This document shows positions 12,651 through 24,835 of a stretch of DNA of 64,000 bases, in pieces. This DNA comes from Thuidium tamariscinum (lineage: Eukaryota > Streptophyta > Bryopsida > Hypnales > Thuidiaceae). The stretch lies in contig OX344751.2 of assembly GCA_947034885.2 (NCBI GenBank), positions 6,696,001 to 6,760,000 of the forward strand, read 5' to 3'. Numbering within the stretch: the stretch's first letter is position 1; each line of letters starts with the position of its first letter. The notes beneath the pieces are model-generated. The model saw nothing but the letters and a program-made list of their open reading frames with translations. It made no database searches and was not told the DNA's origin. A program made the position numbers and the translations under genes.

Positions 12651-14429
12651 GAGGGCTCCAGAGGGCCATATTCGGAATGTTTACGGAGTTGTTTCCAATA
12701 TTGTTGGTTGCTATCAAGACAACATTTATCAAAAGAAAATTAAATCCTTAAATGTGAAAAAAAGTCCTTTTTTTTTATCAAAAAACCCTCGATGACATGG
12801 CACTCTTTTGACCGTGTCGGATTCCTATTCTCATGGCAAATTTTGCGTTCTTGTAGTCCAAGAACTCATAGTCTTCTGGAGCTTTCAAACCTCCTCTAAT
12901 GCCTTTAGGGATTAAGATGGAATTGAATCACAAATATTCCAACTGTGAGATTTTTCTACCAAATAATTTTAACATTGTCTAAGAATCTATTTTAAAAACT
13001 AATAAACGTCACATTTAAAAATGAATTCAATGAGTTATTTTTTCAAGAAGATGTTTAGATTGCCCTCAAAAATAAAGATTTCCATATTTTTTTTAGTACT
13101 AGTCTAAATAGGATGAATCAAAGTTTCATATATATTTTTTAATTAATAATATTTGAGGAATTTAAAAAAAAATTACTTGGATTTTCTTTTTCTTTTTGTA
13201 TTGCCACTTGCATTTTTTTTTTATTACTATGCCATAACTTTTGCTCTCTAACATTGATTGAAATAAAATTAAATATCTACAAAGTTCTCATATGACTATA
13301 TGTCCTCAAAAAGTTTCAAAAACATTTACTACAAATTAAGACAATAGGAACCTACTCCTACCTAAATTATATCCCTAGGAGACAAATAGTTCTTTAGAAA
13401 TTAATGATTGATTGTTGCAGATAGAGTTTTTTTTTTTCAATTTACATATGAACATGATATCTATAGTTCTTTGGACTCTAACAATGGCAATGATGAACAC
13501 TAAGGGTTTTGTCCTCCAATCAAGGTTATAGTATTTTGAATGAGGGGTTGGTATTTATTAGATTCATAGAAGAAACACTCATTATATATATGAATTCAAT
13601 GAATTTTATTTTAAATGGTGGTGGTTTTTAGAATAGTAAATTATTTATATATATAATATAATATACAGGTAGAATTTTGTGAGACATGAGCAGTGTGTTG
13701 TCTTAATACATGTCAAAGGATGTAACCCATTGGATATTGTATAGTTTGATGGTTTGCTATAAAAAATTTCTACATTTGTAAAGGTGAAGCATCTCAATTT
13801 GGTATGAAAGCAAATTAGTTTTCAAATTTCATATAATGTTTTATCATACTTGTGGATGCAAAGCGCTTTAATGTGAGATTTGGTGTAAGATAGTTAGACA
13901 TATAGATTTATACTATAATAGTTTAGCCAAGTATCCATTTGGTTTTGATTAAGTTATTACAACAAAAAGGGTCTTTAATCAATACAAGATGAAGTAATTT
14001 GTATTGTTGAAAGCCATGAAAGGTTAGAAGGGGCGGAAGGGGGGAAGGACTATAAGGGCCTTTTCAAATTAAATGAATACAAAACGGGATCAAAGAAAAA
14101 TGGGACACACCATGAAGTACCAAGTCCCATCCCGTGAAGTGCAAAAGAGCGAGGTCCATTTCATAGTAGAAAATTTTTTAGTGTTAGAAATGATGTCTTT
14201 GTTATCAACAACAGGGTAGAAATGTTTTCAAATAGCCATCCCTACATGTAACATACATGTCCAAATAGATCTATGGATTTTCTCAGTACTCTTATGCTCA
14301 TTAGTATATTTCTTATCACATCTTTTTGTTCAAATATGCCAATAAGAAAAGTCCTCACAATGTTCCAAGGTTGATTAAGAAAAAACATATTTATCTAACT
14401 TGCTATTAGCAGTCATAGTAATTTGTCAA
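12651..14429. other. AT-rich gene-free stretch
   Basis: No gene is recognised. A string at about 13799 recalls a tRNA-primer site and a purine-rich run lies at about 14030-14050, but neither sits beside a recognisable LTR. Confidence 0.4.
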
Positions 14430-14760
14430 AGTATAGTGTCTTATAGAGAGTCAATTATCATGGTAGAATTGCTTCTTGCAAATAAATTAAACTTAACTGG
14501 CAATGCTCAAGTGATTGGGCATTCCCCCAAAAGATGCACAACAATCTCTATATTTGCATGAACACATTGTACATTTGCATTAGGCATTGCAAATCGTCTA
14601 AGACATCTAGTCTCTCATGATTATGCCTCTACTAAGTGTTTGCCAAAAAAACATAGTTTGTTTCTTTAGGCTTGAATTGTGCCAAAATAGATTGAAAACC
14701 TCTCGGGACTCTTCCTCAAAATACTCGTGATTTTCCAATTGTTGAACACCTATAGGGCTT
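14430..14760 (-). mobile_element. LINE remnant, C-terminal zinc-finger region of reverse transcriptase
   Basis: Read on the - strand, about 14640-14705 gives KKQTMFFWQTLSRG preceded by FWHNSS. That resembles the (I/L)W...(P/L)KK...FxW(R/Q)xL segment of the zf-RVT region found after the reverse transcriptase in plant L1-type LINEs and derived genes. Further on, in another frame, about 14500-14625 gives RRFAMPNANVQCVHANIEIV and then VHLLGECPIT. This is the C-x-H...HLL..CP part of the same domain. The domain is split between two frames and has stops, so it is a dead fragment. The rest of the LINE was not found nearby. The call rests on pattern memory; a protein profile search would settle it. 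Confidence 0.55.
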
Positions 14761-14980
14761 TCAGACCTTGTCTTTATCCTCTGCAAGTATTATAGCCATA
14801 AAATGGAACCATCTTTCATCTTGTCAGTCTTGAACCAAATTCAATTTCTTTGGTCTTAATCCAAGTTTTCAACAAATTTTCTTAGAAGCGTCTAGATAGA
14901 GTTGAATCTATTTAGGATTTCTATAGGATTACAATCTTAGAACAATTGTGATACGGCCATGTCCTAAAAAATCACCTTTG

Positions 14981-16146
14981 TGTGAGCTCTCAAGATGGCA
15001 CTTGGAATTTTGGATACATTTTTTGCATATTTTTTTTAGAGTTCTTAGGTTTATTTTATACTAAAAAGACAAAAGAGTGTTGTAGAGAATTTTGATAGAA
15101 GTTCCTACCAAAATATTAAGGAATACTTCTAAAATTGCGGAATGCACAAAATATCATGTTTTTCTCAATTCTAGGGTTTAATTGTGAGTCTTAAGAGATT
15201 AATTAGCAAGTCCAAGAGAAGTGAAGATGTGAGAGTTAGCTAGTCCTAGTGTCTTGTCAATGCAAAACCTAAATTTTGGAAATGCATTTGGCAAATTGGC
15301 TAAATATTTGAGTCTATTTTAGGTCTAGAGAGTCAATAAAGTCAAAATCTAATTCATGGAGATTTCAAATTTGATTTATCAAAAACATTGCAAGAACTTA
15401 GAGATTCAAAGTATAAATCTAAGTAAGAATTAATAGGTATTGGAGCATACAAAGAGATGCTTTTAGAGTGAAAGCATACCAAGAGATTAAAAGAAATGCT
15501 AATTGATTGAGATTCTCGAGTATCAAGAATTAATTTGTACTTTGAACAAACGATATTTTCAAATCATTAAAATTAGACAAATGCAAGTGAATGTAGAATT
15601 TACATTTAGAATCTATGAATATCCTAGAATCTACGAGTGTCCTAAAATCTACCCAAATTATTTCGGATTTTTCCAAAATTCCAAATTGACTTCATGAAAA
15701 GTCAACAACTTATTAACATCTTTGTGAATTCCTAAAAATGACATATATTGCAATAAAATCTCATTAAAAATTAAGATAGTGCCTTGTATGCTAATAAAGC
15801 ACCTTGTCAAATTTGAAGACATTTCAACATTCCCAACAACAAAAATTAACACCAACATCAAATTCCAATTTACAATTTGGTGGTGGGTTGACCAACATAC
15901 AAGGAGCTAACAATATACAAACAAAGTACCAAAAACTACCAAAAACATTACTAATGACTAGGGCCTAACAAATTCTTTGAAAAATGCTAATTCTAAAAAT
16001 TAGAATTTTGATTTTTTTTATAGAGTTATTGTGAGTGGATTTTAAGCTCACAAACGGCCTTAGAATTAGGAAGTAGGGGTTTCACAGACTAATAGGGGAC
16101 TTCTAAACACGATAACATAAACGGTTTTTGATTTTGAGTTGTTTCT
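14981..16146 (+). mobile_element. LTR fossil, copy 2 (5' part only)
   Basis: It starts TGTGAGCTCTCAAG. From about 15670 it aligns well with copies 1 and 3 (GACTTCATG..AAGTCAAC, AAGATAGTG, TTGACC..CATACAAGGAGC). It stops exactly where copy 3 begins with TGTAAGTCCC. The simplest reading is that copy 3 landed inside copy 2. Bases following copy 3 (from 28049) may resume copy 2, but the similarity is weak. No coding sequence is present. The element is an old fragment. Confidence 0.5.
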
Positions 16147-17986
16147 TGTAAGTCCCATAGTTGTCACTCAGACCTCGGATTTTTCCTTTTTTTTACTTAT
16201 GATTCATTTTTAGGGTTATTATGGTTAAAATACAACCAAAAAAAGTGTTTGTAGAACTGTAGAAGGTTTGAAGAAATTTCCTATAATGATGGGGAATTAG
16301 TAAGAATTATTCAAAAGTGTTATAAAAACTCCTTAAGACTGTATTTTAAGGTTTTATTCAATATTAGAAGGTAGTTTAGCAGTCTAGAAGAATTTTAAAG
16401 CAAACAACATTTCGGAAACAAATTACTGTGAATACTGAATACACTAAAATTGGGCCTTTGTTGGAATTCTCCCATGGATAAACCTGACCTCTTTAGGTTC
16501 CGATGGTGATAGAAAGAATCCGATAGAACTTTAGGACTTTATATAGACAAATTCCTTAGATACATTATGATTATGGAATTGGAAAAAAATGGACATCCAT
16601 AACTCATATGCAAGTGAAATCTCGCGAACAAAAACAAGTGCATTCAAGAAGAAAAGATAGGTGTTTTTAGCATAAAAGCACATTAGGAACGCAACGGCAA
16701 AGTTAGATTGTGGAGATTCTCTAGTACAAAAATAATTCCTCCCCAGTGGAATTAATTCCGCTAAATGTTCATTTTCTATTTTATTTGAAAGTGTGAGTTT
16801 TAGCAAAACTTTGCTGTTAGCTTTGAGACACTTTCTAGAAGATCCTTAAAAAGTTTCATAATTTTTTGAATTGCGAAAATGACTTCATGGGAAGTCAACT
16901 ACTTTTATTGGCAATTGGAAATTCATATAAAATTTTAGGGCAATGATAAAATCCCACTAAGAATTAAGATAGTGTATTTTAGCCTAAATAAGCACTTCGT
17001 TAAATTTCAAGACATTCTGACATCAACAAGTACTAAAACCAACAGCGACAACCACTTTTAACGATTTTATCAAAAAAATTGTGAGTTGACCGGCGTACAA
17101 GGAGCATTTGGTGTCCGATTAGAATCAACTTGGACTCTTTTCTTACAATTTTGGACCTTTTCAACAAACTTGACTAATAAAAACTTTTGAAAAAAATCAA
17201 TTTCAAAAGTTAGATTTTCTACTTTTTTCATTGGTTCTTAATTGTTAGCTTTTGAGCGCAATTTGGCTCTAGGATTAAAGGGTAAGGGTTTAGAAAGATT
17301 AATTTGGATCTTTTAAAGCAAATGGCGCTATTCGTTTGGCGATTGGACCATTTCTCCAAAAGTTAGAATAGTCACAGTAGTAAAAATAGGTAGTTTCCTA
17401 GGTAGTTTGGAAAGTAATTTGAGGGGGAAGGAGGCTTTGGAAAAGTATGAAAGGCCTCCCCCTCCCTTCAATTTACACCCTTTTTATGCATTTCATTCTT
17501 ATGCTATATGCAGCCATGTTATTGAAGTTTTTGGTATTTGCCAAAATTCTTGTTTTTTCATTACAATTTGATTTTTATTGTGTTTTTTTGAGCTTTCCTT
17601 GTGTTTTTGAGCCCTCTCAAAGGATTTTGAGGTCCCTTTGGAGCACTTAGCTATTATTGTTGAAATTTGAGCATACTAACCTTATACAAAGGAGCTTATT
17701 GTAGGAGATTTTCCATCTTTTGGAGAAAACCTCCTACAAGTTTGTTGCAACACTTTGTGTGAGTATAGAGGTTTATTTTTAAAATTACTAATACCAATAA
17801 TTATTCAATTAAGCTTATTGAGTTAGGATTCACAACCTGAATTGGCTTATCAAAGATCTCCTTGGGGCTTAATTGCTTCATTATGGTCCAAAGTCTTGTT
17901 TTGTAGAGAATTAGGTTGGTTCAAAACTCTTAAAAAGGTCCTTGTAACAAAACTCTAGCAAATTTCTTTTAGAATTTGAGGCTTAC

Positions 17987-18728
17987 TAGGTCATTGCAAG
18001 AAACACTTATCCTATTTTGTATCACACATTGCAAGTTGATATATTTTTTGGCCATAACTTTTGTGTTTGGGCTTTGATTGACTCAAGATTTATAAAGAAG
18101 GTACTTATAACTATCATAAACCTTCTATAATTTTTCCATAATTTTCAAAAATCATTTACTATCCAAAAATAGATCCTAATTGGATGTCACACACTCACTT
18201 TTTGTAGTTTAGGGTTTTTTAGTACTATGGACTACGGAGTACCTTTTCTTAATGATTTTAAGATGAAATTTGGATAAAATGGTCTTCTAGTAGAATTCTA
18301 GTTCCCTAGAGAAGGATTTTTAAAAATAATTAATTTTATGTGATGTGGAGATTTACAAAGTGAGTTCCTTTCTACTTGTATTTTGAAACAAATCAAATAT
18401 TATTTTGGTGGTTTTTTTTGGTAAATGACTATCTCCATAAAGTTTTTGCAAATGGACACTTTTTATTTTTTGAAAATATTTATTTTTATTATTTTTCTCT
18501 AATTAAAATATGAAGGTATGTATTTTCTTGAGGTTTAACACTTTTCAAATTCTCCTACTTAGAGAATTTTTCTATCCATTTCCTTCGGTGAAAACCTTTG
18601 TCTTAGAGGTATATACATTATTCACATTTTTCAAATGTTCTTAAAATTAATTTTCTAATTTCAAAGTAATCCCCAAAAAATCAGCCAAAGGCAACAAATA
18701 GTATAGGTGTTTTTTGCAATCACCCTTA
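17987..18728. mobile_element. TIR element of about 740 bp, family 4, copy a
   Basis: The left end TAGGTCATTGCAAGAAACAC and the right end (complement AGGGTGATTGCAAAAAACAC) are inverted copies. The same ends and similar interior landmarks (CATAACTTTTG, TTACTAT, AATTGG) are found at 22990-23723, and the lengths are similar. No coding capacity. It lies inside the LTR fossil copy 3. The exact outer base is uncertain by a few positions. Confidence 0.6.
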
Positions 18729-18938
18729 CCTTCTAATACGGTGAAGCTATTGCCAAAATTTTAAGATTTCATTGCACTAGAACAAAGTTTCGTTAATTTA
18801 TTTCCAAAATTCAGGCCTAAACCTCTCGGATGGTTGAGCTTTCATCCTACTAACACTATTTTCCAATTTTGTTTTGCATCAAAGGGTCCCCAAGGGAGAT
18901 CCAAAAGTTTGATTTACAACTTGTAGCTAAGCAACTAC

Positions 18939-19156
18939 CATTATTAAAAAAAACTTGTATTTTAAGTGACAAGACCTAATTTTTCTTGATGGATTTTATT
19001 AGACGTCAAATGTAACAATCCATATTTCTATTTCAACATTGATGCTCTATTGAACGTTTTTGTTGACATAAAAACATGGGTTGTTTCATTTGATGTTTAA
19101 CAAATTTTATCAAAAAAATTAGGTCTTGTCACGTAAAACGCGAATTTTTTATAGTG
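18939..19156. mobile_element. CACTA-type MITE hairpin, 218 bp
   Basis: This is a long foldback. The left half carries GACAAGACCTAATTTTTCTT and the right half its complement; the outer ends are CATTATT and ATAGTG. It is a diverged sibling of the 216-bp element at 44321-44536, with the same arm sequence and the same AACATGGGTTGTT motif. Flanking triplets TAC and TGC nearly match, as expected for an aged 3-bp CACTA target duplication. Confidence 0.65.
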
Positions 19157-19775
19157 TGCCTAGTTAGGATTGAATATTTTGTTTCAAAACGAACCAGCTA
19201 GGCAAACAATCCTAGCTGCTCTAACGGGAATGCACTGTCCACTAGCCACCAACACTAGCCAACGGGCCGGCACAAGTCTCGCATAGCCCATATGGCTTGT
19301 CAATTCAACAATAGTCTAGTATAGGAGTTAACTTTACTTGATACCTTCATTACTCACATGCTAATCTAGCCAAATTGAGTGCTTAATCACATCCAGCATC
19401 ATATTGATTAGAAAAAAAACACCCTAGGAGGATACCTTACGGGGTCTTAACGACATTTTTTTAATTGAAAAGCTTAAGTGTATGGTTTGAGATTTTAGAA
19501 GGACAATTCAATCTTGGAATTTGAGTTCTAAAGAGAAAAATTTAGGACTTAATTTCCAAATTAAAAAATTAGCCAAGGGAGTACTAAGAGAGGAAAAATT
19601 TGGGAAAAATTCCCTGGAGAAGCTATAGAGAGAATTCTGAATTTTTTAGTGGGAATGCAAGGTCCAGAGGGAAAGAAGGAGGGAGTTACCCAAATCCAAG
19701 TTTGGTCTGGTCAACCAAAGTTAACCATAGATTTTACAGCCAAGTCACATCAGAAAGATGTTGAATACATATTGA

Positions 19776-20790
19776 GAACATCCCCACCACTGCTCGCCAA
19801 AAGGCACACACTAGCTATTTGGAAGGACCAAGTTAAAGTCTTTGCCCCACAGCACGCATAATTCAGCTCAAAATTTGACCGGCCACGGCCAAATTTAGTG
19901 AGTACACGGCCAAATGGAGGGTGGATGGCCGCACCCGCGAAGGGGATTGATTATGCTTTGCACCTCAAAATCGAGGTTGACACCCCGACTGTCCCTCCAA
20001 TTTGAATTTTTTTTAAATGAATGCTGAAAAGCAATTTCACTCACAGAAAATGAGACTTGGTTTGAATTTCTATGTAAGAAATAGAACTCACTATATCCTT
20101 TTGAAGTGGGAGAAGGTGTCCCAATCCAAAAAGATGTAATTAGCTCCACTCCTCATGGAAACTCATACCTTCCTCCATCCACATGAAGTGGATGGAAGAA
20201 ACACATCCTTTGAGGTCTTTCATTTTACAAACTCTAGAGGATGTGATCCCTCTACCCACTTCATGTGGATGGAGGAAGAAGTGAGTTTGCCATTGCACAG
20301 GGTTCTTTATATCCCCATAGGGTGGTGGAAGGAGCCCCAACCCATGTGGAATATATGATTTCCAACAAGTTGGAACTAAGAATTCAAATTTTGGATTTTG
20401 AAAATTTTTCCATTAAAAAATTCTCAATATTCAAAATTTGAATTCTTAGTTCCAACTTGTTGGAAATCATATATTCCACATGGGTTGGGGATCCTCCCAC
20501 CATCCTATGGGGATATGAGGAACCTTGTGCAATGGCAAATTCAAATCATTTTGAGTTCTTTTCATGGTAAGAGAAAGAGAGCTCAAACGATAGAAAATCT
20601 GATTTTTTGGTATTCATATTTAAAACAAAAAACATTGGAAACTTCGGTAGGAGTGTTTGTCCCTTTTAGAGGGTTGCCTTCACTATTTAGCTGTGGGGCA
20701 AACCTCTCTTACACGGCCCGGTCAGAATTCCATAGCCCTCCAAAAGGTTTGATTTTGAGTTGTTTGGTGAGTCCAGCTATGGGGATGCTC
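19776..20790. mobile_element. PIF/Harbinger-like TIR element, copy a
   Basis: The left end is GAACATCCCCACCACTG and the right end GCTATGGGGATGCTC (complement GAGCATCCCCATAGC), flanked by TGA and TAA. The two other copies (25739-26198, 33922-34414) have the same kind of end and a perfect TTA on each side, the preferred target of PIF/Harbinger elements. This copy is longer because of the large foldback at 20155-20539. No transposase was recognised. Confidence 0.6.
20155..20539. repeat. Two successive foldbacks inside the Harbinger-like element
   Basis: The larger foldback has arms 20286-20394 and 20430-20539, nearly perfect complements, with a loop of about 35 bases. The adjoining smaller one has arms about 20155-20212 and 20230-20287, built on CTTCCTCCATCCACATGAAG. 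Transcribed, the region would form one long double-stranded stem beside a shorter one. The overlapping open frames here are consequences of the symmetry and are not genes. Confidence 0.75.
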
Positions 20791-21793
20791 TAAAGGTTGA
20801 AAAAAACTGAATTAACCCAAAAGTCAATGCAAAAGGGGTACCAACCATATTAGAGCGTGGAGGAGGAAATAATGATACAAGCCACCAAATTGGAGGAGCA
20901 GCAGAAGGTTGGAGGTGTTGGCACTAGAAGAAAACCGGTTTTTTTTTTATGTCTAGCCCTGACATACTCATGTCCAGAGGTGAACATGTACATGTCTAGA
21001 CAAATGTCTGTATGTCAGAATGTGCATTCCAATGTCTATAGTAGATTTTTGTGTATGTTGGAGACAATCGTGTAAAATTCTAGTGAAAAACAAGATGTGC
21101 TTCCATTGACATCAACTTTTTGCTACCATTGGTTGAAGATTGGGTGATGTTGAAATTGATGTCTGTAGGAACGTTCATTGCCACGTCAGCTTCATTGACC
21201 CATTTTGACTTTGGATAATTTTGTAAGAATTATTTTGGTTCAAAAAAAAAATGTTGCCCAAACAAAAAAAAAGGAAATGGGCAGTCACAGGAAAAATTCC
21301 GGGGGAAAAAATGATGACGTGGCTGTTGACGTCACATCAGACATCAAATATTTGTGACATGGCAAACTCTATAATCTGACGTGGCAAAATGCCACGTCAC
21401 TACTTTCAGGTACTACACAAATTTAATGTTCTCTTAGACGTCGGAAGAGACTTCATTAAGTCATAGTAGACGTACTCTGAGACATTTATAAGTCTCATAA
21501 GGTATCTTATAAGAGTGTGTTGTGTTCATGTAGACGTTGATTATGACTTCAATGTGTTCCAACAGATTCTTATGAGACGATAGGATGGACCTTATGACAT
21601 TTATGGGAATTTTTGGACGTTTTAAGTAACGTATTCTAGAGTTCAGAGGTGTTTAGCATAGTGCAAAAGTTAAATCCTACTGCTTGAAGTTTCATGTATT
21701 CTTCATTGAACTCAAGCAAAGTTACTATATATAAACATAAAAGACTATGTCCTAAGTTCATCTTCAACATCCTATGCCATAACATTTTCTAAA

Positions 21794-21946
21794 ATGGTCA
21801 AGGACACTAAAGTTTCATCTAGCATTCAAGAGTTTGGAGATTTTCTTTCATTGCAACAAGGATTGGATCAAGATGTTCATAGCTTGAAGTCTTCTATTTT
21901 CTATGACAACAATGACATTTTTATAGGGTTCAAACAAGTCACATGA
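21794..21946 (+). CDS. Small unidentified ORF (50 aa) in the CACTA element
   Basis: An ATG-started frame, beginning MVKDTKVSSSIQEFGDF, is followed by an acidic stretch before a stop. It is the only part of the CACTA interior that reads like protein rather than AT-rich noise. It does not resemble a CACTA transposase segment I know. It may be the first exon of a decayed element gene or a captured host exon. In the following 100 bases open frames are brief. Confidence 0.2.
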   Translation: MVKDTKVSSSIQEFGDFLSLQQGLDQDVHSLKSSIFYDNNDIFIGFKQVT

Positions 21947-22989
21947 TGTACAACAAGTGAAGCGGATGAAGTAGGATAACACAAGATGTTTCAAAAGCAT
22001 TGCGTAATATAATAAGAAAGCTTGTTTCTATAGAATATTTTCAAAGGTATTTTATGTGTGGCTATTTACCTTAATTCTTGTATTTAAGATGACTGTATTT
22101 TTACATAAAAAACTACAAAGGGCATATTTTCAATACCCTATAATTTTTGTAAATTCATTCTTGTAGGTTTTAAAATAGGGCTATGTTACATTTAAAATTG
22201 AAATTTTTTTCCTTCTACTACATATATGTACAAGATTTATACCATGAAACCAACAACAATCAATTCAATTTAAGTGCTATTGACAAAGTGGTAGTTTTCA
22301 ACTTTTAAAGGTCAATTGTTCATTGAACAAACAACTGAAAATTCAGGTAGGTTCCTATGAAGTGAATTTGATTGGATGTTCATAAAATTTTAACATAAGA
22401 TGTGAATATATCTTTAAGTGAAAATATATATTTTTTCCAACTAGGGATCCAAATCAAAGTTATGCTTCCCTAAATGTTTTTAGTAGGTTGGAAAATTTGG
22501 ATATCTTTGGCACATCTTTTGCAAAAACACTCATTGACTTTTGAAATTTGGATAATATACAAAAAATAAAATATGGTATTTAAGTGTCTAAAAAAATTTT
22601 GAACCTCTAAATCCTAAACCCTCAAATTTACAATTTCACACTAACTATGTAGCTTTTTGAACCCTTGTCATAGAAATTACACAAACATTCACAAAAACAA
22701 ACAAAATAAAAAGTCATTGTACAACACAATAGACCAAAATCCTAAATCCTAACTATTGAAAATACTAAAGTGTAGGAAGATGAAGTCAAATGAGCGTCAT
22801 CTACAATGACTTTGAACCAACAAAAAAAATCATTTCAATTTTTTTTAATCTAAAATGCACACAATTGCAATATAATAATGAAAATTTCCTAAATTAAACA
22901 ATTTTACACTTTTGGTATTATAATTGTATAATTGTTTGACAATATTTTTAAAAAATTTGTATGTTTTAGTATAAAAAATTCATTGCTTC

Positions 22990-23723
22990 TATAGGGTGAT
23001 TGCAAGAAACACTTGTCCTTTTTTTGTCCCCTTGACCTTTAGGAGGTAGTTTTTTGCTCATAACTTTTGCATCTTTTGTTCATTTGACTTAAAACTTGAA
23101 ATGAAGGTGCTTACAAAAGTTTTACAGTTTGTGTAATTTTTTCAATTTTTTCAAAATTAGTTTACTATTTTTAAACTGCCCCCAATTGGGTGTCTACTTT
23201 GGCCATTTTGGGGGTTTCAGTCCTATTTTTTACCCAAAAATGCAAATTTTGAGCTGAAAATTGGCATGCAAGGACCTCACCTAAAGTTACACAATACCAC
23301 AAAGAGATTTTTTGAAAATACTATACTATTCAACCTCCACATGTTGTCAAAGTAGATGACTTTGTGCAAGTGTGGAGAATAAAATTAATTTTTTCCAAAG
23401 ATGAAATTTGTTGGAAAAGAAAGACCTTTACTTGGAAAAAAAATAGATTTTTCATTTTCATTTTTTTCAGTTATTTACTATTTTTACCAAATTAGTGAAA
23501 AAAGAGCTATTTTCATTGTATTTTCCATTGTCTATAACATTTAGAGAAAAAATTTCTTAGGTCTCAATTTCAAGAGACATAATGTTCTCATTGCTCTTCA
23601 AATTATCCATATTTTTTTCAATTAAAAAAAAATTTATTCCAAAAGTCACAGGACTCATAGGACTCACTAATTTTGAGCCATTTTGAGACAAAACCGGTAA
23701 GTGTTTCTTGCAACGACCCTATA
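22990..23723. mobile_element. TIR element of about 730 bp, family 4, copy b
   Basis: The left end TATAGGGTGATTGCAAGAAA and the right end (complement TATAGGGTCGTTGCAAGAAA) form inverted repeats of about 30 bases. It matches the element at 17987-18728. It lies within the CACTA element and therefore inserted after it or travelled with it. No coding capacity. Confidence 0.7.
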
Positions 23724-24339
23724 CACCAATTTTACAAATGTGCATTACTGCAATTATTCATAAAAATCATACTTTCAATATCAAATTAAAGATATTTTGC
23801 AATGCTTAAACATATAATTTTCATTATCCAAGTTGTGGTATTGTTTACTAAGCCACTGGACAATATTCATTTATGGTAGCTACAATATTTCATTTATGCT
23901 TGTCTTCTTCTATATTGATTCAGTATTGGATTAGTACTATATTGTTAAATATTTGCATTAATATTGAAAGTTACCCACATCAATACCATTTCACTTGGAA
24001 GAAGAATTTTTTTCCAATCAATAGATTACTTGTCACTTGTCATTAACTATCACTAAAATTGGTAGCTTGACTTCTCTCTACAACTTAGGAAATCCAACCC
24101 AACTCATAGAATCTAGCCCCTTAGTTTCTTAAATCCAAATTTATTATAGTTCATAAAACTTCAAATTTTGGGAGACCTTTTGGCAACCCTATTTTAGAAA
24201 AAAAATAATAGGTAAAGCTATCTATTATCACCTACCCTTCATTATAAATAACTTGAAATATTCCATTTTAATGATGCTAGTTTACTTTTTAAAATTATCT
24301 AAATTTAAGCACACTTTGTCGCTATGTGAGGCTTTTAAA

Positions 24340-24464
24340 ATTGTTTTTAAGGGTGTCGTTGTGTCCCTAGCCAGGCCACTTGTGGCTGGCTAGTTTTGTT
24401 TTTGTTTCCTTGCAATGAAATTCCGTTTCATTTGTGCCAAAAAAAAAATTGTTTTTAAGGTGTC
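24340..24464 (+). mobile_element. 5'-truncated LINE tail with target duplication
   Basis: ATTGTTTTTAAGGGTGTC (24340-24357) recurs as ATTGTTTTTAAGGTGTC (24448-24464), a target duplication of 17-18 bases. Between them lie 90 bases that start GTTGTGTCCC and end GTTTCATTTGTGCC plus a run of A. A long direct repeat with an A tail is the signature of target-primed reverse transcription, so this is a short 3' end of a LINE, or possibly a SINE. It sits inside the CACTA element and, from its near-perfect flanks, is among the younger events here. Confidence 0.8.
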
Positions 24465-24689
24465 AACTAAGATATCAATTGAAACATCAATTAAGACATG
24501 AAGATATTTTTTGCAATATCAATTCAAACGTCATTTGAGATGTCCAAATAGACAAGGTTTACAACCTGTTGCACTAGGAAAATCCCATATGGTTTGTCTT
24601 TCCTCCTAGCACCCCATTAGTATAAATATCTTGCCTTCTCATGTCAAAATATTCATATAATAAATGGTTTTTCAAGCCATACAACATAG

Positions 24690-24835
24690 TTGCCATATAT
24701 GGTGTATTATATATGGATTACAATGTATAGCATATTATGTATGATGTATTTATATGGTGTACAATGTATGGTGTATTTTGTATGGTGTATGGTATATTGT
24801 ATACAATGTATTGTGTATGGCATGTTGTGTTGGAC
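24690..24835. repeat. Degenerate minisatellite around TATGGTGTA
   Basis: Many imperfect copies of TATGGTGTA and TACAATGTATGG follow each other. Reading frames on both strands stay open through it simply because of the repeat (Tyr, Met, Val, Cys on one strand). It is not a gene. Confidence 0.7.

Noticed and set aside
13795-14050. Primer-site-like string and purine run hinting at an LTR element
   Set aside because: No LTR borders either one, the match is partial, and the spacing fits no retroelement plan.
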